Part shown: positions 33,340-41,387 of the stretch, piece by piece
Numbering within the stretch: position 1 is the stretch's first letter
How the letters are laid out: every line of letters starts with the position of its first letter
NCBI RefSeq assembly: GCF_026391055.1
Contig: NZ_JAPLET010000022.1
Span: 434,001 to 498,000, forward strand
DNA: 64,000 nt
DNA from: Spirosoma sp.
GTDB taxonomy: Bacteria; Bacteroidota; Bacteroidia; Cytophagales; Spirosomataceae
Reading direction: 5' to 3'
Notes under the pieces: model-generated
Database searches by the model: none
Seen by the model: only the letters and a program-made list of their open reading frames with translations
What the model was told of the DNA's origin: nothing
Program-made: the position numbers and the translations under genes

Positions 33340-34629
33340 CTAATGGGTAAGGGCGTAAATAGCCAGGTACGTGGCTGCGCCAGCCACATAGCCCATCAGG
33401 GCGAGCCCGGAAACGCGACGTAAGTACCAGCCGAACTCGATTCGTTCCATCCCCATGACTGCTACCCCGGCCGCGGAGCCGATGACCAGCAGGCTACCGC
33501 CTGTTCCCGCACAATAAGCCAGAAACTCCCATAATTTGTCATCGGGAGGGTGGGTGCCCAGATCATACATACCCATGGCTGCAGCAACAATAGGTACGTT
33601 ATCGACAATGGCCGAAGCGATGCCGATAATCAGGACAATACTATCCAGATTGCTAATTGCTTCACTTAAGCTAAGGGCTAGATTTTTCAGGATGCCAGTC
33701 GATTCAAGCGCACCTACTGCCAGTAGAATACCAAAGAAGAACAGGATGCTTGGAACATCTACTTTACTCAGGGCATAAGCTGCCGTGTAGCGTTTTCGAT
33801 CCTCTTCGTCCTTGTCGGCGTGAATGATTTCGGAGACCCCCCATACGATTCCCAGTGACAGCATCATAGCCATATAGGGCGGTAAATGAGTAAGTGATTT
33901 TATAACAGGTACCAGAATAATGGCCATCAGTCCAGTGCCGAACATTATACCCCGATCGCGTCGCTGAACGGGTGTAACATAGGGTCTGCTAACGCCAGGG
34001 CTATTCGATCCAATCGCTTCGGCAGGAGTTTTTATTGAGAACGTCAGCCAAAGCAGCGGAACGAGCAAACAGACCAGACTGGGCAGAACCAGTTGACTGA
34101 TGATATTGGCCGTTGTCACCTGTCCGCCGATCCAGAGCATAGTCGTTGTTACGTCGCCAATGGGCGACCAGGCCCCGCCCGCGTTAGCCGAAATAATGAT
34201 CATCCCGGCCATTAACCGACGCTGTTCAGTATCCCGAACCAGATTCCGGGTTACGGAAACCATTACAATCGCCGATGCCAGGTTATCGAGCAGCGCAGAT
34301 AGGATGAACGTCAACCCGCTAATGAGCCATAAAAGCGTACGTGGATTTCGCGTAGCAATACGGTCGGTAATAATAGTAAACCCACCATGAATGTCAATGA
34401 GCTCAACAATGGTCATGGCACCCAGCAGGAAAAAAAGAATCTGGGCAATTTCGGCCAGGTGATGGGCTAATTGTTCCAGAACGGGTTCAGTATCGTGGAC
34501 CGAAAGAATATACAGTATCCAACAAACAACGCCGGTTATGAGCGCTGTTGCCGTTTTATTGAAGTGAATAGGGTGCTCAAGGGTAATAAGAATATAACCA
34601 ATAATAAAGACAAAAATGAGTATGGACAT
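33340..34629 (-). CDS. NhaD-type sodium/proton antiporter
   Basis: A 429-residue protein with about twelve helices. LLWLISGLTFILSALLDNLA and AGGAWSPIGDVTTTMLWIGG are the two conserved half-helix motifs of NhaD within the ion transporter superfamily, and VDNVPIVAAAMGMYDLG is the repeated DN-containing element in the second half. Start at 34629 places the first helix (MSILIFVFIIGYILITLEHP) at the N-terminus; an earlier ATG at 34701 would add a polar tail. It is divergent from the OmpR-type regulator with the second CTTAGAA repeat between them, and so probably under that regulator. Confidence 0.9.
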   Translation of the reverse strand: MSILIFVFIIGYILITLEHPIHFNKTATALITGVVCWILYILSVHDTEPVLEQLAHHLAEIAQILFFLLGAMTIVELIDIHGGFTIITDRIATRNPRTLLWLISGLTFILSALLDNLASAIVMVSVTRNLVRDTEQRRLMAGMIIISANAGGAWSPIGDVTTTMLWIGGQVTTANIISQLVLPSLVCLLVPLLWLTFSIKTPAEAIGSNSPGVSRPYVTPVQRRDRGIMFGTGLMAIILVPVIKSLTHLPPYMAMMLSLGIVWGVSEIIHADKDEEDRKRYTAAYALSKVDVPSILFFFGILLAVGALESTGILKNLALSLSEAISNLDSIVLIIGIASAIVDNVPIVAAAMGMYDLGTHPPDDKLWEFLAYCAGTGGSLLVIGSAAGVAVMGMERIEFGWYLRRVSGLALMGYVAGAATYLAIYALTH

Positions 34630-34738
34630 GGAAATAGGTGGCTTAACTTCACTATATCTGATAAGATGTGTATTATCCGCAGAAAAACGCACGACCTGCA
34701 AAAGACGGACAATTGCCGCTTATGTTCGAAGAGAAGAG

Positions 34739-34756
34739 CTTAGAAAATGCTTAGAA
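34739..34756 (+). promoter_or_regulatory. CTTAGAA direct repeat, site 2, in the nhaD/regulator divergent promoter
   Basis: CTTAGAA occurs at 34739-34745 and 34750-34756, again with an 11-bp period, about 110 nt before the NhaD-like start and 141 nt before the regulator start. The location allows control of both genes and autoregulation of the two-component system. Confidence 0.6.
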
Positions 34757-34896
34757 ATGCTATACTCGTAAACAGGTTAACCAAACGGCTGGTTGTTTTT
34801 CAGTATACTCGTGCCGGATAAAAACGTACTTCACAATCGGTGAAATTAACGAGTTCAGGTATGTTAGTAAGCACTTACCAGTCAGACACCATCATT

Positions 34897-35583
34897 ATGC
34901 GCAGTATTTTAATAATAGAAGATGACCAGCGTATTGCTAAGAACATTAGCCGTAGCCTGCGCGTGCTGGGTTACAGCACCGAAGTTGCTTTTGACGGGTT
35001 TACTGGCCGAGCCCTCGGATTAACCGGCCAATACGAGTTAATTATTCTGGATATCAATCTGCCGGATATAAACGGATACGACATATGCCGTGATATTCGG
35101 GCTGAGCACCCTACGCTGCCCATCATCATGCTGACGGCAATGGGTGAGATTGAGGATAAACTAGAGGGGCTGGAATGTGGAGCCGACGATTATATTGTGA
35201 AACCCTTTGACCTGCGGGAACTAACCGCTCGTATAGCTACCTGCTTTCGACGGGCCGATCTGCTGGTCAGTTCAACAAGCGAGGAAAGTCTTCAGGTAGC
35301 TGACTTAACCCTGAATATAACCTCAAAGATTGTCCGGCGGCAGAACACGCTTATTGAGTTAACCGCCAAAGAGTTTTCTCTTCTGGAATACCTGATGCGG
35401 CACCAGGGAAGGGTAGTGTCTAAAATAGACCTGGCCGAAAAGGTCTGGAATTTTAATTTCGATCCGGGTACCAATGTGGTGGAGGTCTACATCAACTACC
35501 TCCGCAAAAAGGTTGACAAAGAGTTTGATGTAAAGCTCATTCATACACGTCCCGGACTGGGATACACCTTAAAAGCTGACTAA
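34897..35583 (+). CDS. OmpR/PhoB-family response regulator
   Basis: A 228-residue regulator: receiver domain MRSILIIEDDQRIAKNISRS with phospho-acceptor Asp52 in LIILDINLPD and the YIVKPFDLRELTARI switch region, then a winged-helix domain with LTAKEFSLLEYLMRHQGRVV and FDPGTNVVEVYINYLRKKVD ending in TRPGLGYTLKAD. Start 34897 matches the usual N-terminus; upstream in-frame ATGs would add 7-19 residues. The kinase gene follows after 6 nt. It is the best candidate to bind the three CTTAGAA repeats in this block. Confidence 0.94.
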   Translation: MRSILIIEDDQRIAKNISRSLRVLGYSTEVAFDGFTGRALGLTGQYELIILDINLPDINGYDICRDIRAEHPTLPIIMLTAMGEIEDKLEGLECGADDYIVKPFDLRELTARIATCFRRADLLVSSTSEESLQVADLTLNITSKIVRRQNTLIELTAKEFSLLEYLMRHQGRVVSKIDLAEKVWNFNFDPGTNVVEVYINYLRKKVDKEFDVKLIHTRPGLGYTLKAD

Positions 35584-35589
35584 TCGTCC

Positions 35590-36966
35590 ATGACGATCCG
35601 AAATCGTATATCGCTGCAGTTTTCATTCATTGTAGCCTCCATTCTGCTGTTGTTTTCGGTAGTCGTTTACGCCACGTCGGCGCATTACCGGAAGGAGGAG
35701 TTTTATGAACGGCTAAAACGAAAAGCCCGGACAACGATGCGGTTTCTGGTGGAAGTGAAAGAAATTGATCACAACCTGCTCAAAATTATCGACCGAAATT
35801 CGCTGTCTGCACTTATAGATGAGAAAATATTGATATTTAATTCACAGAACAAACTCATCTATGCCAGCATCGACGATAAGATTATTCATTACCGTGCGAG
35901 TTTGCTTAACCGGGTGCGTGAGGAACGACAGCTTGAGCTAACCGACGGAGAGAACGAAGTCATTGGCCTGCTGTATCAGGAGAACGGGCAGTCGCTGGTG
36001 GTGCTGGCATCGGCCTACGACCAGTTTGGGAAAGCCAAACTCCGCAATCTGCAGCATACACTCATCTGGAGCTTACTGGGGGGCATCGGGCTAACGCTGG
36101 CACTCGGCTTCTTTTTTGCCGGGCAGTCGCTACAACCCATATCCCGGATTAATCAGCAAGTACAGACCATTACCGCCAACAACCTACAACAGCGATTGAA
36201 TGAAGGAAAACGTCAGGACGAGATCGACCAGTTGGCAATTAACTTCAATCACGTGCTGGTCCGCCTGGAACAGGCCTTCGACCAGCAGCGCAGCTTCGTT
36301 TCTCATGCTTCTCATGAATTGAGAACGCCTTTAACGGCCTTGAAGTCTGAAATTCAGCTCGGCCTTCTCCAACGCCTTAGTCCTGAGGAGTACGAAGCCA
36401 TTCTACAAAATCTGCTGGCTGATACCGATCAGCTCATTGCCTTATCCAACAGCCTGCTCTCACTGGCCCGAACACTGGAGAATCTGCCCCGTGTACAGCT
36501 AACGACCGTACGGCTCGACGAGATAATCTTTTCGGCTCAGGACGAGCTGCTCACAATCCAGCCCACATTCAGGATTCTGGTCGATTATGACACGATGCCC
36601 GAAACAGAATTGCATGTTCAGGGTAATGAAGATTTGCTTCGGCGCGTCGTGTTGAATCTACTGGATAATGCCTGTAAATATTCTGCAAATCACGAAGCGC
36701 TGGTGTACATCGGGGCCGATAAGGACAGTTGCTGGTTTACAGTACAGGATAAGGGTATTGGTATGACCGAAGCGGATATATCCCGAATCTTCGAACCATT
36801 TTTTCGTGCCAGTAATGCGCTCAGCTACGATGGGTTTGGCGTTGGACTTTCGATTTGCCAGCGCGTTATTGCGCTTCATCAGGGAAGTATAACTGTGGTT
36901 AGCGAACCAGCAAAAGGCAGTACATTTACCGTGAAGCTTCCGCAAGCATATAGCCACGCTGCCTGA
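35590..36966 (+). CDS. HAMP-containing sensor histidine kinase
   Basis: A 458-residue membrane kinase: TM1 around 10-30 (FSFIVASILLLFSVVVYATS), a periplasmic sensor of about 125 residues, TM2 around 157-178, HAMP to about 232, HisKA with His242 in SHASHELRTPLTALKSEI, and the ATPase domain with LLDNACKYSANHEAL, VQDKGIGMTEADISRIFEPF and GFGVGLSICQRVIALHQGS. The layout matches classical envelope sensors paired with OmpR-type regulators. Given its neighbours, salt, pH or membrane energy are plausible signals, but nothing in the sensor domain shows it. Confidence 0.94.
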   Translation: MTIRNRISLQFSFIVASILLLFSVVVYATSAHYRKEEFYERLKRKARTTMRFLVEVKEIDHNLLKIIDRNSLSALIDEKILIFNSQNKLIYASIDDKIIHYRASLLNRVREERQLELTDGENEVIGLLYQENGQSLVVLASAYDQFGKAKLRNLQHTLIWSLLGGIGLTLALGFFFAGQSLQPISRINQQVQTITANNLQQRLNEGKRQDEIDQLAINFNHVLVRLEQAFDQQRSFVSHASHELRTPLTALKSEIQLGLLQRLSPEEYEAILQNLLADTDQLIALSNSLLSLARTLENLPRVQLTTVRLDEIIFSAQDELLTIQPTFRILVDYDTMPETELHVQGNEDLLRRVVLNLLDNACKYSANHEALVYIGADKDSCWFTVQDKGIGMTEADISRIFEPFFRASNALSYDGFGVGLSICQRVIALHQGSITVVSEPAKGSTFTVKLPQAYSHAA

Positions 36967-37040
36967 TTACTTTAGCCCGTCCAAAGTCCATTCAGCGCTG
37001 AGGAAATCCTTAGTCTTAACCAGCGGAAAATGAAGGGAAT

Positions 37041-37058
37041 TTCTAAGGTTTTTCTAAT
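37041..37058 (+). promoter_or_regulatory. CTTAGAA direct repeat, site 3, beyond the kinase gene
   Basis: TTCTAAGG at 37041-37048 and TTCTAAT at 37052-37058 again have an 11-bp period; the first 16 bases are identical to site 1 read on the plus strand. It lies 75 nt after the kinase stop. No annotated gene begins next to it on the plus strand, so it points to an unannotated short transcript (next entry). Confidence 0.45.
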
Positions 37059-37088
37059 CGTTTTGTCGCTATTCTTCTACCGTAAACA

Positions 37089-37234
37089 ATGACCTTTGTT
37101 GCGTTAATGCTTAGCATTAGTCAATGAGTTTTTGCGCAGGGAACAGGTACGTTTCCTTGTGTTGTTAGTTGGAAAACGCCTAATTCTGGTGAGGGAATGG
37201 ATAGCCATCTGTCAAAGGCAGATGGCTATTTTGT
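37089..37234 (+). ncRNA. Candidate short transcript between an operator-like repeat and a terminator
   Basis: Between the CTTAGAA site 3 and the strong hairpin at 37201-37229 lies about 150 nt with no known gene. It contains a 12-codon frame (ATG 37089 to TGA 37125, MTFVALMLSISQ), a dyad TAATGCT-T-AGCATTA (37105-37119), and GACCTTTG (37091-37098) resembling a -7 box. The pieces are those of a small regulated RNA or a leader peptide. There is no direct proof of transcription, and the exact ends are guesses. Confidence 0.25.
37201..37233 (+). terminator. Rho-independent terminator
   Basis: ATAGCCATCTG (37201-37211) pairs perfectly with CAGATGGCTAT (37219-37229) around a 7-nt loop and is followed by TTTTG. 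It would end any plus-strand transcript from the kinase operon or from the putative short RNA before it. Confidence 0.75.
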
Positions 37235-37257
37235 TGGCTGTAGGTACTGCGTTTGCA

Positions 37258-37297
37258 CAAAAAAAAGAAGCCGTCACCTTGTGGGCTCCGGCTTCTT
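37258..37297 (-). terminator. Rho-independent terminator of the CsbD gene
   Basis: AAGAAGCCG (37265-37273) and CGGCTTCTT (37289-37297) form a 9-bp stem. Read on the minus strand the stem is followed by a run of eight T, placing it as the terminator 22 nt after the csbD-like stop. Confidence 0.75.
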
Positions 37298-37318
37298 CAA
37301 TTGAACTAACTAACTGTA

Positions 37319-37504
37319 TTATAAATCGGCAATTGCTTTATTGATTTCGTCTTTGGTCTTGCCGGTTTTCTGCTGGATTTTACCCCACATTTCGTCTTCC
37401 TGACCATCCTGGTAAGTTAGATCGTCATCGGTTAAATCGCCGTAGGCTTGTTTGATTTTGCCTTTCAATTCGTTCCAGCCTCCTTTTAGGGTTGTCTCGT
37501 TCAT
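37319..37504 (-). CDS. CsbD-family stress protein
   Basis: A 61-residue, highly polar protein. The family signature is clear: [40 protein letters not shown] and [20 protein letters not shown]. CsbD-like proteins are abundant under general stress or in stationary phase, with unknown molecular role; they are predicted to be natively loose helical proteins. A perfect 12-bp-arm dyad lies 28 nt upstream and may be its operator, and a good terminator follows. Confidence 0.93.
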   Translation of the reverse strand: MNETTLKGGWNELKGKIKQAYGDLTDDDLTYQDGQEDEMWGKIQQKTGKTKDEINKAIADL

Positions 37505-37531
37505 GATCGTAGTGTTTAACGTTGAATGATA

Positions 37532-37556
37532 TTATGTAATCACCGTGATTACATAA
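37532..37556. promoter_or_regulatory. 25-bp perfect dyad upstream of csbD
   Basis: TTATGTAATCAC (37532-37543) and GTGATTACATAA (37545-37556) are exact complements around one base. It occupies most of the 58-nt gap between the csbD-like start and the stop of the monooxygenase gene. Size and symmetry suit a dimeric repressor operator; a terminator for the upstream gene is the other option, but there is no loop and no T run. Confidence 0.5.
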
Positions 37557-37562
37557 ATAGAA

Positions 37563-38699
37563 CTATGGAGAGACGAAATTGTTTTCAGCAATGTGGTCGA
37601 CAATTTTCTTTGAGTCCAGGTTGAGGTGATAGAGAACACCTGTAATAGGAATAGAAAAGCCCAGAAAATACAGTCCCGCTAACTCCGGCTCACCAAACCA
37701 GAGCGCTTTCGGATAACCGCGTTCGTTCAGCACTTTTTTTGATACGGTCTCTCCAAGAACAGGCATAAGCCCCGGCCGGTAACCTGTGGCCAGGATAATC
37801 GCATCGAAAGGCAGTTCACGTCCGTCGGTGAAGGTTACCGTTTTCTTATTGATACGGGCAATACCCGGCAGAACCGTGATATTGCCCGCTTTGATTTGAT
37901 CGAGGGTGCCCACATCGATAACGGCGATCTTCCCGTGCCGGGTGTCGTAGGAGGGAGGATGTTTTGGTTTACCCAGTCCATAAGCCGACACATCTCCCAC
38001 GCTAAGCCGTTGAGACAAACCCGCCATGAAGTCATAAAACCAGTTGGGGAACTTGCTCAGAAATATGGCGGTAGGCTGGGCCGGTTTGCCAAACGTATCT
38101 CGTCTAACGATGTTAACCGGCCCCCGAACGGATATAAATGGCTTTGCCTGGTGCTCAAGCAGATCCAGAGCCAGTTCTGCTCCGGTGTTTCCCATGCCCA
38201 CGATCAGAACATTCTCGTCGCGAAAAGGAGCCCCGTTCCGGTAGTCAACACTGTGCCAGACGATTCCCCGAAAGTCGCGCTGGCCGGGTAGCTCCGGTTG
38301 GTTGGGAACCCGGTTATAGCCCGTTGCGACCACAACCCGGTCGGTGGTGAATTGGTCGGTTTCGGTTTGTACCACCCACGTTTTATCTGCTTTGTTTTGC
38401 CGGATGCCGATTACCTTTTGATTGAAAAGCGGCTTGATACCAAAGTGTTCCGCATAGCGTTCGAGGTAGTCTACAAACTGAAGCCTGGGTACATAAGTAG
38501 GGAAATCGGCGGGGAACGGGAAGTATGGCAACGCCGAGTGCTCCTTAACAGTATGAAGGTGTAGCCGGTCATAATGAGTACGCCAGGCTACACCAATGTG
38601 TTCACTAGCCTCCAGTACCGTAAAAGGCAGGTTTCGATGCGCTAGTTGGCCGGCTATGGCCAGTCCCGCCGGACCCGCGCCAATAATGAGTGTATGCAT
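37563..38699 (-). CDS. Flavin-containing monooxygenase-like NAD(P)/FAD oxidoreductase
   Basis: A 378-residue two-dinucleotide-binding flavoprotein: FAD site IIGAGPAGLAIAGQLAHR at the N-terminus, VAWRTHYDRLHLHTVKEHSA, the linker ATGYNRVPNQP, the NADPH site ENVLIVGMGNTGAELALDL and the late ATGYRPGLMPVL motif. The order matches YUCCA/CzcO-like monooxygenases. Start 38699 gives the standard short N-terminus ahead of the FAD site. Cytoplasmic. The substrate is unknown. The DUF2147 gene precedes it by 46 nt on the same strand. Confidence 0.9.
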   Translation of the reverse strand: MHTLIIGAGPAGLAIAGQLAHRNLPFTVLEASEHIGVAWRTHYDRLHLHTVKEHSALPYFPFPADFPTYVPRLQFVDYLERYAEHFGIKPLFNQKVIGIRQNKADKTWVVQTETDQFTTDRVVVATGYNRVPNQPELPGQRDFRGIVWHSVDYRNGAPFRDENVLIVGMGNTGAELALDLLEHQAKPFISVRGPVNIVRRDTFGKPAQPTAIFLSKFPNWFYDFMAGLSQRLSVGDVSAYGLGKPKHPPSYDTRHGKIAVIDVGTLDQIKAGNITVLPGIARINKKTVTFTDGRELPFDAIILATGYRPGLMPVLGETVSKKVLNERGYPKALWFGEPELAGLYFLGFSIPITGVLYHLNLDSKKIVDHIAENNFVSP

Positions 38700-38745
38700 A
38701 GGATTGAAGGTTGCCACAGGCCCGAAGCGGACTGCGCCTGGACCG

Positions 38746-39195
38746 TTATTTTATCCTTGTCCAGGTCTGGGTTTTGCCCAGGAGCGAGATGCCAACGTAG
38801 CCACGCACGTCGAGCGTATTCGGGTCTTTGAGGGTCATCTTACAGTTGTATTCCTTGCCATCTTCGGGATTGTAAATTTTCCCGTCACTCCACACATTGC
38901 CACCATCGTACTTAAAGTTATACAACAACAGCATGTTCATCAGAGGCCTTGACCTTTTGGAAGCATCGGCGTTTTTTTCGTCGGTTCTGGGCTTGCCCGT
39001 GGCGGGGTCTACTGGCTGACCTAACCAGACGAGCTTGCCAAAATAGGTGCCGCCCTGTTTGTAGATTTGAATATGCCCCTTCTTAGTGCCATTGAGCCAG
39101 GTACCAACAACCGCTTCGGAATCATCAACTGGGGCAAAAGCTGTGAGTGTCAACAGGAGTGCGAACAGGGGAAGTACTAAACGAAATGATTTCAT
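38746..39195 (-). CDS. DUF2147-family secreted protein
   Basis: A 149-residue protein with a signal peptide (MKSFRLVLPLFALLLTLTAF). The body carries the DUF2147 pattern: VVGTWLNGTKKGHIQIYKQG, YFGKLVWLGQPVDPATGKPR with the DEKN that follows, LLYNFKYDGGNVWSDGKIYN and a final GKTQTWTRIK. The fold is a small lipocalin-like barrel. Function is unknown; in Bacteroidota these proteins are exported and common. Confidence 0.9.
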   Translation of the reverse strand: MKSFRLVLPLFALLLTLTAFAPVDDSEAVVGTWLNGTKKGHIQIYKQGGTYFGKLVWLGQPVDPATGKPRTDEKNADASKRSRPLMNMLLLYNFKYDGGNVWSDGKIYNPEDGKEYNCKMTLKDPNTLDVRGYVGISLLGKTQTWTRIK

Positions 39196-39507
39196 AAGTG
39201 TTAATGAATTGGTATAAAACGATTACTATGTTGAACTAACGCAAATATTGCACAAAATTGTCTGAACCCGAATTTTTAGGATTTAAGTGATTTTTATGAT
39301 TTTTCATAGAAAGTCAGATTAGTCCGGTGACTGATTGCCGGTTTGGGGAAGGAGTCTGCAACTCAGATTCTTGCCCAGCCTGAACTGATTCAGATGGTTT
39401 TTATGTATTCTAAATCAACGTCGCCCAAGGCGTAAGTGCCACCTGGTAAGCCATTGCTCCAGTTAATCCTTTATAAATTCCGCCGGGTTGCCGGCGACAA
39501 TAGAGCT

Positions 39508-40035
39508 ATGTTCAAACGTGACCCTCAACGCAGCTATCCAACCGAAACTGAATCGCGCGTTATTATTCGTTTCCAGGACTGCGACCCCCTGCAACACCTG
39601 AATAACGCCAAGTACTTCGACTATTACTTTAATGCCCGTGAAGATCAGGTTGCCAAGTTGTACGATTTCAACCCCGGCCAGTTATTCCAGGAACTGAAAA
39701 CCAGCTGGGTCGTTTACCAGCATCAGATCGCCTATGTTCGGCCCGCCCGCGTCAGTGAATGGGTACGCATTTTATCCAGGTTGATCTATGTCAATGAAGA
39801 CACGACGGTGACGGAATACATCATGACCGACGATGGCAAAACGCACCTCAAAAATGTTCTCTGGGTTACCTCAAAGTATGTCAGCGTAGCCACCGGCAAA
39901 CGCATTCCGCACGACGACTCAGTGAAGGAACTGCTCGAAGCTATCCTGGTGCCGAACCTGGACTTTCTGCGTATGAACTTCAACGAACGCATCCACGAAA
40001 TCAAGCAGCAAGTAGTAAAAGCGCATGTTGTATAG
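39508..40035 (+). CDS. Hotdog-fold acyl-CoA thioesterase
   Basis: A 175-residue protein of the 4HBT family. VIIRFQDCDPLQHLNNAKYF with the catalytic Asp in DCDPLQHLNN and the following AREDQVAKLYDF are typical of YbgC/FcbC-like thioesterases; the second strand region (TSWVVYQHQIAYVRPARVSE) and TTVTEYIMTDDGKTHLKNVL complete the hotdog. Start ATG 39508 is preferred; upstream in-frame codons are GC-rich but have no homology. It is followed by the hairpin at 40049-40106 and the dicarboxylate symporter. Confidence 0.88.
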   Translation: MFKRDPQRSYPTETESRVIIRFQDCDPLQHLNNAKYFDYYFNAREDQVAKLYDFNPGQLFQELKTSWVVYQHQIAYVRPARVSEWVRILSRLIYVNEDTTVTEYIMTDDGKTHLKNVLWVTSKYVSVATGKRIPHDDSVKELLEAILVPNLDFLRMNFNERIHEIKQQVVKAHVV

Positions 40036-40048
40036 GGGAAAATGCCGG

Positions 40049-40106
40049 GATGTATGACGGAAAATGGCTAATTCAGCTTTTTAGCGGCCATAGTCCGTCA
40101 TACATT
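40049..40106 (+). terminator. Long hairpin after the thioesterase gene
   Basis: ATGTATGACGGA (40050-40061) pairs with TCCGTCATACAT (40094-40105), extended by G-T pairs outside and by ATGGC/GCCAT (40064-40068 with 40087-40091) inside. It begins 13 nt after the thioesterase stop and ends 27 nt before the symporter start. No clear T tract. Confidence 0.65.
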
Positions 40107-40132
40107 CTTCATTTTGAAGTATCTTTCCCCCA

Positions 40133-41377
40133 ATGAAACTTCTCAATAATCTCACCGTCCGCGTATTGATTGCCATTACGCTGGGTATACTGACCGGCTA
40201 TTTCTTTCCTGAAACAGCCGCCAAACTAAAACCCCTCGGCGACCTCTTTATCAACCTGATCAAGATGGTCATTGCTCCCATCATATTCCTGACAATTGTG
40301 CTGGGGATTAGTAATATGGGCGACCTGAAAAAGGTAGGCCGGGTAGGCGGTAAAGCACTCCTTTATTTTGAGGTCGTTACCACCGGCGCATTGGCTATTG
40401 GGCTGGTGCTGGCAAACTTCGTCCGGCCGGGCGATGGTGTTCAAACGGCTTCCGTGAAAGGGGGCGACATTAGCAAATATGCCGAGCAGGGGGCGGGTAT
40501 GGACTGGACCGAATTCTTTATTCACATCGTTCCCAGTAATGCCATTAAAGCATTTGCCGAAGGTGAGATTTTGCAGGTGCTGGTTTTTTCCGTCCTTTTT
40601 GGCGTTGGGCTAACCCGCATGGGTGAAACCGGCAAGCCACTGATTCAAACATTTGAGCGGCTGTCGAAAGTGTTTTTTAACATCCTGGCCGTCGTGATGG
40701 TACTGGCTCCACTGGGCGCTTTCGGCGGGATGGCGTTCACGATTGGGAAGTATGGGCTGAGCACGCTGCTACCCCTCGCTAAATTAATGGGAACGGTTTA
40801 TGCTACCATGATTCTATTCATCTTTGTCGTGCTGAACCTAATCCTTCGCTATTATAAGATCAGTCTGTGGACTGTTCTCAAGTTTATTAAAGAGGAACTG
40901 CTGATCGTGCTGGGTACCTCTTCGTCGGAGTCGGCACTGCCGCAGATCATGGACAAACTAGAAAGCCTCGGCTGTTCGCGCTCCGTGGTAGGCCTGGTCG
41001 TTCCGGCCGGGTACTCGTTTAATCTCGATGGCACGACTATTTATCTGGTCATGGCTACCGTCTTTCTGGCGCAGGTCTTTGGCGTTGATCTGACTGTTGG
41101 TCAGGAGCTAACCATTATTGGTATTTTGATGGTTACGTCGAAAGGGGCGGCCGGGGTTACGGGCAGTGGTTTCATTGTATTGGCCAGTACCCTGACGGCA
41201 ATCAAAGTTATTCCGGTAGAGGGATTAGCCTTGTTGCTGGGTGTAGACCGGTTCATGTCTGAAGCCCGTTCCATTACCAACATCATCGGAAACACAGTAG
41301 CCACCATTTTCATTGCCAACAACGAAGGTGAATTCGACCGGAGCAAATACGAGCGCGTTGTCGGGCAGGAGGGTTAG
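40133..41377 (+). CDS. Dicarboxylate/amino acid:cation symporter (DAACS family)
   Basis: A 414-residue transporter of the GltP/DctA family with eight helices and two re-entrant loops. The substrate-binding features are GTSSSESALPQIMDKLESLG (first hairpin), VPAGYSFNLDGTTIYLVMAT (unwound helix 7) and KGAAGVTGSGFIVLASTLTA (second hairpin). Family members import C4-dicarboxylates, glutamate or aspartate with H+ or Na+. Start 40133 is the only ATG before the first helix. TATCTTTC ten bases upstream is one change away from a Bacteroidota -7 box. Confidence 0.94.
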   Translation: MKLLNNLTVRVLIAITLGILTGYFFPETAAKLKPLGDLFINLIKMVIAPIIFLTIVLGISNMGDLKKVGRVGGKALLYFEVVTTGALAIGLVLANFVRPGDGVQTASVKGGDISKYAEQGAGMDWTEFFIHIVPSNAIKAFAEGEILQVLVFSVLFGVGLTRMGETGKPLIQTFERLSKVFFNILAVVMVLAPLGAFGGMAFTIGKYGLSTLLPLAKLMGTVYATMILFIFVVLNLILRYYKISLWTVLKFIKEELLIVLGTSSSESALPQIMDKLESLGCSRSVVGLVVPAGYSFNLDGTTIYLVMATVFLAQVFGVDLTVGQELTIIGILMVTSKGAAGVTGSGFIVLASTLTAIKVIPVEGLALLLGVDRFMSEARSITNIIGNTVATIFIANNEGEFDRSKYERVVGQEG

Positions 41378-41387
41378 GTATTGGTGA

